From Methylocaldum sp035627495 (GTDB taxonomy: Bacteria; Pseudomonadota; Gammaproteobacteria; Methylococcales; Methylococcaceae): DNA of 31,561 nt. Within the stretch, counting starts at the first letter, position 1, and each line of letters begins with the position of its first letter. Below the pieces are notes generated by a model that did not search any database, was not told where the DNA came from, and saw nothing but the letters and a program-made list of their open reading frames with translations. Positions 1-6,753 of the stretch are shown here, one piece after another. The position numbers were made by a program, and so were the translations under genes. The stretch spans positions 1 to 31,561 of the forward strand of contig NZ_DASPLO010000003.1 in NCBI RefSeq assembly GCF_035627495.1. Reading direction: 5' to 3'.

Positions 1-1
1 C

Positions 2-208
2 AAGCAAGTGACCGGGCTGGAACGCTGCCAGTGCCGCAAGGCTCGAATTCAACGCAATCACATCGGTTGTGCTTTCCTGGTCTGGGTCCGGCTCAAGTCC
101 TTGGCGGCTCAAACCGGTCGAACGGTCTATCAACTCAAGCACGGCTTACTGGATGACTACCTTATTCGACAACTTAAAAATCCTTCGCTAGAAATGCGTC
201 TTGCGTAA
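2..208 (+). pseudogene. C-terminal fragment of a DDE transposase (IS4/IS701-like)
   Basis: The reading frame is open from the left edge and ends at TAA 206-208, so only about 68 C-terminal residues lie in the window. The stretch LERCQCRKARIQRNHIG followed by a leucine-rich segment resembles the end of the catalytic domain of IS4/IS701-type DDE transposases, where a conserved arginine/histidine helix follows the last catalytic Glu. The catalytic triad itself would lie outside the window. The GTG at 8 is internal and is not a credible start. The gene may be complete upstream or may be a relic; the window cannot decide. The family assignment comes from motif memory, so the exact IS family is uncertain. 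Confidence 0.6.
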
Positions 209-305
209 GTCCTGATAAAACTAAGCGTCTTGTTTTCGTTGCGTCGGTTTCGTGCCGATGCGCTTTAGTCGGCAATTTCAAGTCGTAAGATTACGATAAA
301 TCGGG

Positions 306-338
306 TTGACAAGTTCGTGCAAACATTTTGAAATCAAA
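306..338 (+). promoter_or_regulatory. Promoter-like block with TTTGA-N2-TCAAA site
   Basis: TTGACA (306-311), a 17-base spacer and TGAAAT (329-334) form a sigma70-like promoter. A symmetric element TTTGA-AA-TCAAA (327-338) overlaps the -10. The last 18 bases (321-338) are identical to the promoter block in front of the nucleotidyltransferase gene on the other strand (6612-6595), and the 33-base blocks match at 27 positions by eye. No intact gene follows closely; the amidase start is about 400 bases downstream. Confidence 0.45.
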
Positions 339-520
339 AAATAGGGGTGGAGTGTCGTTGTGCGTGCTGTTTCCGCGGTGCGTACAGCACAAGCCTGCCG
401 CTACATCAAATTGTGAAAGGTGCATGATGGATGATGTCTTGTGGGGGCAGGCACCGCGTTAGCGCGATTTTCATCACGGTATAGCGGCGTGGATTGGGAC
501 GTCGCTCGTACACCCAAATG

Positions 521-574
521 TAGGCCGGAATAAGCCCTTCGACTTCGCTCAGGACAGGCTCCGCGTTTCCGGCA
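521..574. repeat. Half copy of REP-like repeat
   Basis: This stretch begins TAGGCCGG and ends TTTCCGGCA. It matches, with about five mismatches and one indel by eye, the reverse complement of 18983-19035, which is half of the larger hairpin-forming element at 18937-19035. The shared core CTTCGCTCAGGACAGGCT is identical in both copies. It is probably a short interspersed repeat; only one arm is present here. Confidence 0.65.
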
Positions 575-627
575 ACCTCCTGCCGATTGGATGGATAAAC
601 GTCCTGTTATCCCCCCGCACTCGCGCG

Positions 628-753
628 AAGAAGAAGATTGTCGAAACTGCCGATGTCATGATCGCTTTGAGCCGTTGCCAAAAAGAAACTCTGCTGCTCG
701 TCGAGGCAGTGGAGAAAATCTATTCCCGGAGCCATGCCGCGATTTGCGGGTAA
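628..753 (+). pseudogene. Possible glycosyltransferase-like coding remnant
   Basis: An open frame ending at TAA 751-753 encodes KKKIVETADVMIALSR followed by about 23 further residues. The peptide resembles the helix-strand segment KKILNAADAVIALSRTERE of the sucrose-phosphate synthase-like gene at 2021-3277, with about 13 of 23 positions identical by eye and many synonymous codon differences. The frame has no credible start; upstream it runs into the REP-like repeat. After the similar segment the likeness fades. It could be a relic of a second GT4 gene, or chance. It overlaps the amidase start by 20 bases in another frame. Confidence 0.25.
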
Positions 754-1897
754 GGCGGGCCGCATCCTGTTACTGACCGCCCTTGCCGTGCCGGTATCGG
801 CCGAACCGATCCGGCTTATGGCGTTGCGGGCGGCGGATAGGATGGATCGGGCGCGGCTGGTTTTTGAATTCACCGGCACACCCGAGTACCGCGTTGTCCG
901 CTGGGCCGAACCGAAGCGCTTGCTGGTGGATATTGCCGATGCGGAACTTGGGGTCGGCGTGAAGCAGCCGCCGCCGTCGCATCCCTTTTTAGGAAAGATC
1001 CGCACATCGCCCGGCAAGAAACGGGAGCTCCGGCTCTCGGTCGATCTGAAGCGCGCCGTTGCGCATAGGGCGTTCATCAGCCCCGCCGGCAACGGAGTCC
1101 GGCTGATCGTCGAACTGATCGATGCCGAGGCCCAAAAGACGGCCGCTCGACCCAAAACCGCAAAGGCAGTCAAAACTCCGGTCCGTCGAAATCTCAAGAG
1201 GCGCAAAATCCGCGTGGTCGCTATCGATGCGGGGCACGGCGGGAAGGATACCGGCGCGATCGGTCCGGGCGGCCATCTGGAAAAGGACGTGGTGCTGTCC
1301 ATGGCCCGCAAGCTGAAAGATATGATCCACGCCGAGCCCGGCATGAAGGCGGTGATGATCCGGACGGGCGACCGGTTTCTCAGTCTGCGGGAACGTCTGG
1401 CGATAGCCCGCAAGACGCAGGCCGATCTGTTCGTCTCGTTGCACGCCGATGCTTATGTGCATGGCCTTGCGCGAGGCATGTCGGTCTTCACCCTATCCAA
1501 GCGCGGGGCCAGTAGCGAGGCCGCGCGCTGGCTGGCACGCAGGGAAAACGCGGCGGACCTGGTCGGCGGTGTCAGCTTGCGGGACAAGGACGGCACCCTG
1601 GCGAAAGTGCTGATCGACCTGTCCCAGGCCGCGACCTCCGAGGCGAGTGCGCGGGTCGCGTCCGCCGTGTTGCGAGAGCTGAAGAAAAGCTTTCCCATGC
1701 ACCACCCCGAAGTTCAGAAGGCGGGATTCGCCGTGCTGAAATCGCCCGATATCCCGTCCATCCTGGTGGAGACCGGATTCATCACCAATCCGGAGGGCGA
1801 GAGCAGGCTCGCGGACCCGGTTCACCAGACAAAGATATCCCGCGCGATTTTCTACGGAATCCGCCGGTTCCTCTCGGCCAAGACGAAGCCGAACTGA
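734..1897 (+). CDS. N-acetylmuramoyl-L-alanine amidase (AmiC/AmiB-like, AMIN + Amidase_3)
   Basis: This 387-residue periplasmic zinc amidase cleaves the bond between N-acetylmuramic acid and L-alanine in peptidoglycan, mainly during daughter-cell separation. A signal peptide ends near residue 24 (VSAEP). An AMIN domain (about 25-125) targets such enzymes to the septum. A basic linker leads to the Amidase_3 domain (about 155-380), with the zinc-site motif AIDAGHGGKDTGA, a glutamate in HLEKDV, SLHADA, and the catalytic region LVETGFITNPEGE. Length and domain order are normal for AmiC/AmiB of gammaproteobacteria. ATG 734 is chosen because the signal peptide follows at once; the GGAG at 728-731 is too close to be an ideal ribosome site. 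It is a single-gene unit, convergent with the sucrose operon. Whether it is AmiB or AmiC cannot be told. Confidence 0.93.
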   Translation: MPRFAGKAGRILLLTALAVPVSAEPIRLMALRAADRMDRARLVFEFTGTPEYRVVRWAEPKRLLVDIADAELGVGVKQPPPSHPFLGKIRTSPGKKRELRLSVDLKRAVAHRAFISPAGNGVRLIVELIDAEAQKTAARPKTAKAVKTPVRRNLKRRKIRVVAIDAGHGGKDTGAIGPGGHLEKDVVLSMARKLKDMIHAEPGMKAVMIRTGDRFLSLRERLAIARKTQADLFVSLHADAYVHGLARGMSVFTLSKRGASSEAARWLARRENAADLVGGVSLRDKDGTLAKVLIDLSQAATSEASARVASAVLRELKKSFPMHHPEVQKAGFAVLKSPDIPSILVETGFITNPEGESRLADPVHQTKISRAIFYGIRRFLSAKTKPN

Positions 1898-2020
1898 TGG
1901 GGGCGCAAAGGATCGCCCGCGGGGCGAGACCCGCCGCCAATGGCCGGCTTTCTTACTTAGACCGTACATCAGCGCTGAAAACGCTCTATCCGAAGCCACG
2001 GACCTTCGATCAAGGAGCCG

Positions 2021-3277
2021 TTACGGTTGAACCGCCCGATAAGCGTCCGCTATGGCCGCTGCCACCGACGGCCAGGCGTAACGGCTTCGAGCCTTCTCGG
2101 CCGCGGCCGCTCGCATGCGGCGGCGTTGAGTTTCGGGCGCCAGCAGGGCATCGAGAATTCGCGCGGCAAACGCGGCCGGGTCCCTGGGATCGGCCAGATA
2201 GCCGTCCACGCCGGGTTCGACGATGTCGGCGGGCCCGCCATGCGGCGTGGCGACCACCGGGGTGCCGGACGCGAAAGCCTCGACCAGCACCAGGCCGAAA
2301 GGCTCGTAGGGGGAGGGGCATAGGAACAGGTCGGCGGCCTCATAGTACTGAAACAGCTCCTCGTCGCTCAGACGATGAAACCAGCGGATGTCTTCGGTGA
2401 TGCGAAGTTCGTCCGCCCGCCTGAGCAAGGCGTGCCGGTAGGCCAATTCGTCGGGCGACGGCTGCTCCGGGCCGATCGGGATCAGAAATGTCACGGTCTT
2501 GCCGGCCGAACGCAAGGTTTCGACCACGATCGGAACGGCCTCGATCAGTTCGAGAAAGCCTTTGCGGGGATCGAGCCGGCCCACCGTAAACAGCAGGTGG
2601 TCGGTCGTGAAGCCGAGCTCACGTTGAAGCTCCGTCTTGTCCAGGCGAAGATGGAATGCCCCCGTGTCCACGCCCCCGGGCACGATCCGGATCTTCCCTG
2701 CGTTTGCGCCGTAGCGCTCGGTCAACGCCTCCCGCTCGGTTCGGCTGAGCGCGATGACGGCGTCGGCTGCATTCAGGATCTTCTTTTCCGCGCGGATGCG
2801 AAGGTCGTAGCGGAATCTGGAGCCGTCAGGCGTGGGATCGGTTATCCGGTCGCGCTTCAAGATGCCTAACGAGTGACTGGTAAACAGCAGGGGCTTGCCG
2901 AGAGCGAGGCTCGCCATGAGCGCGGTTGCGCCGCCGTCCCAATAGTGTCCGTGGATGGCGCTGGCATGCCTCAGCCAAGTGGCCTGCCGGATCAGGGTGC
3001 GCTCGACGAACTCCGCAAGATGGGGTCCCATATCTTCTTTTCGGAGAAAGCCTTCCGGCCCCATCGGATAGCGGAATACCGTGGCTCCGTCGCAAATGTC
3101 CTGGCGCACGGCTTTTCCGCCCCAACGCCGGGTGAAGACCCGGACCTCGTGTCCGAGGCGGGCGAGTTGTTCCGCGACGCGAGCCTCGTAAATGCATTGC
3201 CCGCCCGCATCCGGTTCGCCGGTTGCGGCCAAGGGATCGCTATGAGGGCAGAAGAAGGCGATTCGCATTCCCGTCAC
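2021..3277 (-). CDS. sps: Sucrose-phosphate synthase-like GT4 glycosyltransferase
   Basis: This 418-residue retaining GT-B glycosyltransferase likely joins glucose from a nucleotide sugar to fructose 6-phosphate, giving sucrose 6-phosphate. The N-terminal lobe has the acceptor loop DAGGQCIYE (about 23-31) and HGHYWDGG (109-116), both typical of the sucrose synthase/SPS group. The C-terminal lobe has the donor-site run VGRLDPRKG (about 232) and EPFGLVLVE, the E-x7-E motif. A sucrose-phosphate phosphatase gene directly upstream makes the SPS role much more likely than another GT4 function. It lacks the phosphatase-like extension of plant SPS, as is usual in bacteria. The start is taken as GTG 3277, which overlaps the phosphatase stop as GTGA; an ATG three codons later (3268) is equally possible. 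It is the last gene of the operon. Confidence 0.85.
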   Translation of the reverse strand: MTGMRIAFFCPHSDPLAATGEPDAGGQCIYEARVAEQLARLGHEVRVFTRRWGGKAVRQDICDGATVFRYPMGPEGFLRKEDMGPHLAEFVERTLIRQATWLRHASAIHGHYWDGGATALMASLALGKPLLFTSHSLGILKRDRITDPTPDGSRFRYDLRIRAEKKILNAADAVIALSRTEREALTERYGANAGKIRIVPGGVDTGAFHLRLDKTELQRELGFTTDHLLFTVGRLDPRKGFLELIEAVPIVVETLRSAGKTVTFLIPIGPEQPSPDELAYRHALLRRADELRITEDIRWFHRLSDEELFQYYEAADLFLCPSPYEPFGLVLVEAFASGTPVVATPHGGPADIVEPGVDGYLADPRDPAAFAARILDALLAPETQRRRMRAAAAEKARSRYAWPSVAAAIADAYRAVQP

Positions 3278-4086
3278 GGCTTAGCTCTCCCGAACGGCCA
3301 AAGTTCATAGTGGCAAAGGCCCTCGATGATGCCGTCGCCGTAGAACGCGTCGGCGGTGAACAATCGGGCGTCCTTTTTACCCTCTTGCCGCTGCGCGGCC
3401 TGGGTCCGGACATTCTCCGGGGTATTGCCGACCAGAACGCCGCACACACCGGAGAGCAGGGCGTCGAGATCGTTTCCCGAGTCCCCGGCGAAAAAGACCC
3501 GGTCGCTGGCCAACCCATAGCGCTCGGCGACATACCACAAGGCGTGAGACTTCCCGGCGTTGGCGGGGATGATATCGAGCAGCGCGCGTCCCGAGGATTC
3601 CTCGATGCTGGAAATCATCTGCAAATCGCTTCTCACGCCCCAGACTCGATACATGATCTCCGTCTGCAGCTCTCGGCTGACGGGCTCCGGATAATAGAAG
3701 CTGAACTTGTGCGGTCCTTGTTTTTGCGGTTCCTGGGGCGCTAAGCGCGGGATCTTGTATAGCGACCGGCGCAGGGCCTCGCGATCGAGCGGCGGGCCGA
3801 GCCGGCGTTGCCAATCGCGATCCAAGGTCCCGGCCTGATCGTAGACTTCGGTGCCGACGTTGCAGATCCACCAGGTCGGGTGAGGCAGCCGGAATACGCT
3901 TTGCCCCTGTCTGGCCAGAGTCAGATATCGTCCGCTGACAACGCAGACCGGGCAGCGGGCATCGAGCAGAGCCTGTAGGAGCGCCCGGGTCCGCTCTAAG
4001 CAACCGGAGCTCGGAAGCTTGCCCGTATTCGGCAAAAGCGTGCCGTCCAGGTCGGATGCGAACAAGAACGGGACGCCGGCGCTCAT
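3274..4086 (-). CDS. spp: Sucrose-6-phosphate phosphatase (HAD, Cof-type)
   Basis: This 270-residue cytosolic HAD hydrolase should remove phosphate from sucrose 6-phosphate, making the pathway irreversible. Motif I is SDLDGT (11-16, nucleophile Asp12 and Asp14), motif II is VSGR (50-53), Lys179 sits in NAGKSHALWY, and motif IV is GDSGND (201-206). A C2-type cap lies between motifs II and III. The frame is open far upstream, but the true start is ATG 4086: it overlaps the upstream stop in an ATGA, and the protein then begins a few residues before motif I, as in the family. The stop overlaps the SPS start. A mannosylglycerate or glucosylglycerol phosphate phosphatase is possible on sequence alone; the SPS partner and the neighbouring sucrose synthase argue for sucrose. 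Confidence 0.85.
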   Translation of the reverse strand: MSAGVPFLFASDLDGTLLPNTGKLPSSGCLERTRALLQALLDARCPVCVVSGRYLTLARQGQSVFRLPHPTWWICNVGTEVYDQAGTLDRDWQRRLGPPLDREALRRSLYKIPRLAPQEPQKQGPHKFSFYYPEPVSRELQTEIMYRVWGVRSDLQMISSIEESSGRALLDIIPANAGKSHALWYVAERYGLASDRVFFAGDSGNDLDALLSGVCGVLVGNTPENVRTQAAQRQEGKKDARLFTADAFYGDGIIEGLCHYELWPFGRAKP

Positions 4087-6545
4087 GGAATCAGGCTCCG
4101 CACGCGGTGGCTGACTTCTTGTTCCAGTTGCGCCAGTTGGGCGGTGCTGGCCGCCTCCATGCTGATCTCCAGCTGCGGGACATCCGCGCTCGGCAAAACA
4201 TAAATCCAGTCGCCGTCCAGATCGAGACGCACGCCTTCCGGGGCGGCGTTCGGCCGTGCTTCCGGACGTTGACTCAGCTCGCGCATCACCCGTCCGATGT
4301 GATCCCAGGGGCAATGAAGAATCAGGCGCCGGCAATGGCTGATCGGGATCTGGCGCTCGAAGTCGTGTAGCGTCAAGTGCTCCTTGCCCAGGAATTCGAG
4401 TAGCCGCAGTGCCGCCGAAACCGCGCCGTAGCCGAGATAAAAGTGGACGAGATGTAGCCAAACGCCGTCGGATTGCGTGGCTTTTTTGACCGCGTTTAGT
4501 TGAGCGGCAGGCTCTTTGTGCGTGATGATCAGGCGGCGTACTCTGGCGTCCGCCAGCTCGGCCAGGAATTTGGGATGATCGGGCGGTAGGAATACCGGCT
4601 CCTCGGGCGGGGCGCCGATGATAAAGGCTGCGGTGAGCAGCTCCTGCGTCCGTTGCGCCCGGTGTATCGTTCCCAGTTCGTCGACCAAGGTCAGGTGCTC
4701 GCCGCTACGCTCGATGATCATAGCGATTTTTCGGTTGAGCCTGGCGATTTCCGCGATCCGTTCGTAAGGCGCAACGGGGACGTCGGAATTTTCTCTGCAG
4801 TCGCTCTCGAGATGATGCAAGCCATTGCTGCCGAGCAGATCGGTGAGTATCCGCGCCAGATTGCTTTCCCGGCAGTAATGGAGCACGCAGTCAACCCAGG
4901 GTTGAGTCGCGGTTCGGCTCAGATGCTGTTGAAGGTGCTCCGCATACCGATCGTCGACGCGGCCGGGATAGGTCAAATTGCCGACGCTCTCGACGGATAC
5001 CTTGGGAAACTCGGCCCGGTAGAACACCGCCTCGATCTTCCGGCGCGCACTGCGCAGCAAAGGCAGTCCGTCGGCATCGAAAAGCTCGATGACCGCCACG
5101 CTGGAGTGCTCGTCCGAAATGCGGATATGGACGCCGCCGCTCAAATGGCGGCCGAAGCAGGTGATGAAGCGGGTTTCCGGCAGGCTGGCCTCTTCCAGGT
5201 CGTCGACATTGACGCCCACCGCCAAAAGCCCGGAGATAAACGCCCGCTTGATCAATCGGGAGAACGGATGCGCGTCGCGGGCGACCGCGACTCGAGTGCC
5301 GCGCCGGGTCCAAGTGCCGAAAGCCTTGCCCAACGCCGCCGCATATTCCGGGGTGATATGGAGATTGGCGAGGCCGCTCACGCCGCGTGACCCGAACAGC
5401 GACGGGCGTAGCAGCGACTCCCAGATCAGGTTTTCGCGTATCGTCGTATTGCTGTTGACTTCCTTGTCGGGCCAGATCGAGACGCCGGGCATGACCACGA
5501 CCTGACGTCCGAGATGGCAGCGGGAGCCGATGATGGCGTCGTCGCCGATTTCGCAACGGGCCTCGATGACGGTGCTGCCTCCGATGATGCAGTTGCGCAG
5601 ATCGCTCGACTCGCCGACAAACGCGTTTTTCATGACGATACTGCGGTTTACGGTGGCCCTCGCGTCGATCTCCACGTCCGGCGAGATGACGGAATACGAG
5701 CCGATCTTGACGCCGGACCTGATGCGCACGTTGTCGCCGATCCAGCAGGGCGAGCCGAGCTCGGCATCCTTGGCGATGCGCGCGCCGTCGCCGAGCCATA
5801 TCTGCTCTCCGACGAGACTTCCGCCGAGCGGCAAGCGGACCTTTCCGTCGAGAAGATCCCAGTGCGATTGCTTGAGCTGATCCAAAGTGCCGATATCGCT
5901 CCAGTAGCCTTCCGCGACATGGGCGTACAACGGAATGTCGTGTCCCAAAAGGCTTGGAAAAAGGTCGCCGGCGAAGTCGTACGGAATATTTTCCGGGATC
6001 GCCTCCAAAATCTCCGGCTCGATGAGATAGATGCCCGTGTTGACGGTGTCGCTGCACAGTTCGCTAAGGCCGGGTTTTTCCAGGAAACGAACCACGCGAT
6101 CTTCCTCGTCGGCCACGACGACTCCGAATTCGCCGGGGTCCGACACCCGTTTGAGGCACAGGCTGACTTTGGCGCCCTTGGCCTTGTGAAACGCCCAAAA
6201 GGCCCCGAGATCGAAATCCGTCAGCGCGTCGCCGGCGATGACGAGAAACGTCTCATCGAGAAAATCCGCGCCGAGCTTGACCGAACCGGCCGTCCCCAGC
6301 GGTTTATGCTCCAAGGTGTAGCGTAGATTCACCCCGAAGTCGCCGCCGTCGCCGAAATGGTCGCGAATCGCGCGGGGCCGGTAATGCAGCGTTGCAAGCA
6401 GGTCGGCGAACCCATGCGAGCAGAGGTGCCGGACGATATGCTCCATGATGGGCTTACCCAGCACGGTTGCCATCGGTTTCGGTATGTTTTCGGTAATAGG
6501 TCTTAGCCGTACGCCCTGACCCCCCGCAAGAATGACTGCTTTCAT
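4083..6545 (-). CDS. Sugar-1-phosphate nucleotidyltransferase / phosphomannomutase-like fusion
   Basis: This 820-residue protein has three parts. Residues 1 to about 235 are a nucleotidyltransferase with LAGGQGVRLRPIT, IPKPM, a GDALTDFD metal site, FLEKP and NTGIYL. Residues about 250-360 are a left-handed beta-helix of hexapeptide repeats. Residues about 365-820 are a phosphomannomutase/phosphoglucomutase-like region. The mutase part looks inactive: where active enzymes have the phosphoserine loop (TASHNP type) this one reads CFGRHLSGGVHIRIS, and the metal loop DGDGDR is reduced to DLDGDW. Such fusions are usually annotated mannose-1-phosphate guanylyltransferase; here the product may be the NDP-glucose used by SPS. 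ATG 6545 is chosen over codons 60 bases upstream because GGGAG lies about 7 bases before it and the nucleotide-binding strand then begins at residue 2. It is the first gene of the operon. Confidence 0.8.
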   Translation of the reverse strand: MKAVILAGGQGVRLRPITENIPKPMATVLGKPIMEHIVRHLCSHGFADLLATLHYRPRAIRDHFGDGGDFGVNLRYTLEHKPLGTAGSVKLGADFLDETFLVIAGDALTDFDLGAFWAFHKAKGAKVSLCLKRVSDPGEFGVVVADEEDRVVRFLEKPGLSELCSDTVNTGIYLIEPEILEAIPENIPYDFAGDLFPSLLGHDIPLYAHVAEGYWSDIGTLDQLKQSHWDLLDGKVRLPLGGSLVGEQIWLGDGARIAKDAELGSPCWIGDNVRIRSGVKIGSYSVISPDVEIDARATVNRSIVMKNAFVGESSDLRNCIIGGSTVIEARCEIGDDAIIGSRCHLGRQVVVMPGVSIWPDKEVNSNTTIRENLIWESLLRPSLFGSRGVSGLANLHITPEYAAALGKAFGTWTRRGTRVAVARDAHPFSRLIKRAFISGLLAVGVNVDDLEEASLPETRFITCFGRHLSGGVHIRISDEHSSVAVIELFDADGLPLLRSARRKIEAVFYRAEFPKVSVESVGNLTYPGRVDDRYAEHLQQHLSRTATQPWVDCVLHYCRESNLARILTDLLGSNGLHHLESDCRENSDVPVAPYERIAEIARLNRKIAMIIERSGEHLTLVDELGTIHRAQRTQELLTAAFIIGAPPEEPVFLPPDHPKFLAELADARVRRLIITHKEPAAQLNAVKKATQSDGVWLHLVHFYLGYGAVSAALRLLEFLGKEHLTLHDFERQIPISHCRRLILHCPWDHIGRVMRELSQRPEARPNAAPEGVRLDLDGDWIYVLPSADVPQLEISMEAASTAQLAQLEQEVSHRVRSLIP

Positions 6546-6594
6546 GAATGATCTCCCGCACCGAGTTGGATGGAGTGCTTCTTCTGGCACATAA

Positions 6595-6627
6595 TTTGAT
6601 TTCAAAATGTTTCTTGAAATTTGTCAA
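6595..6627 (-). promoter_or_regulatory. Promoter of the sps/spp/nucleotidyltransferase operon with operator-like site
   Basis: On the minus strand TTGACA (6627-6622) is followed after 17 bases by TGAAAT (6604-6599). The symmetric site TTTGA-TT-TCAAA (6595-6606) overlaps this -10. The predicted leader to ATG 6545 is about 45 bases. The block is repeated on the plus strand at 306-338, which supports it being functional. Confidence 0.5.
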
Positions 6628-6695
6628 CTTCGTTGGGCAGCGGTGAAGATATAACCATATGTTAATGATCGGTAGCGGCGAGTGGTCCTCTGGAA

Positions 6696-6735
6696 TTGAC
6701 AGGACTGATTAGCTGAATAATCATTTGACGTCAAA
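6696..6735 (+). promoter_or_regulatory. Sucrose synthase promoter region with palindrome
   Basis: TTGACA at 6696-6701 is followed by AATAAT at 6716-6721 with a short 14-base spacer, so the promoter match is weak. Just downstream, TTTGACGTCAAA (6724-6735) is a perfect 12-base palindrome fitting the TTTGA-N2-TCAAA pattern seen in front of the divergent operon. Its position near the expected transcription start would suit a repressor. Confidence 0.35.
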
Positions 6736-6753
6736 ATAAAAGAGGCGGTATCA

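Larger units (their letters stand above)
209..733. other. Long non-coding stretch between transposase tail and amidase
   Basis: No convincing complete gene is seen in these 525 bases. The region holds a promoter-like block (306-338), a short inverted repeat GTGCTGT/ACAGCAC near 366-392, a half copy of a REP-like repeat (521-574), and a stop-terminated open frame (to 753) whose last about 40 codons resemble part of a glycosyltransferase. It looks like decayed sequence next to a mobile element. Confidence 0.5.

Noticed and set aside
1..733. Complete insertion sequence at the left edge
   Set aside because: Only the transposase tail is visible, and no terminal inverted repeat or target duplication could be paired inside the window.
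4087..4461. N-terminal extension of the sucrose-phosphate phosphatase frame
   Set aside because: It lies inside the upstream gene; the ATG at 4086 overlaps that gene's stop and places motif I at the normal distance.
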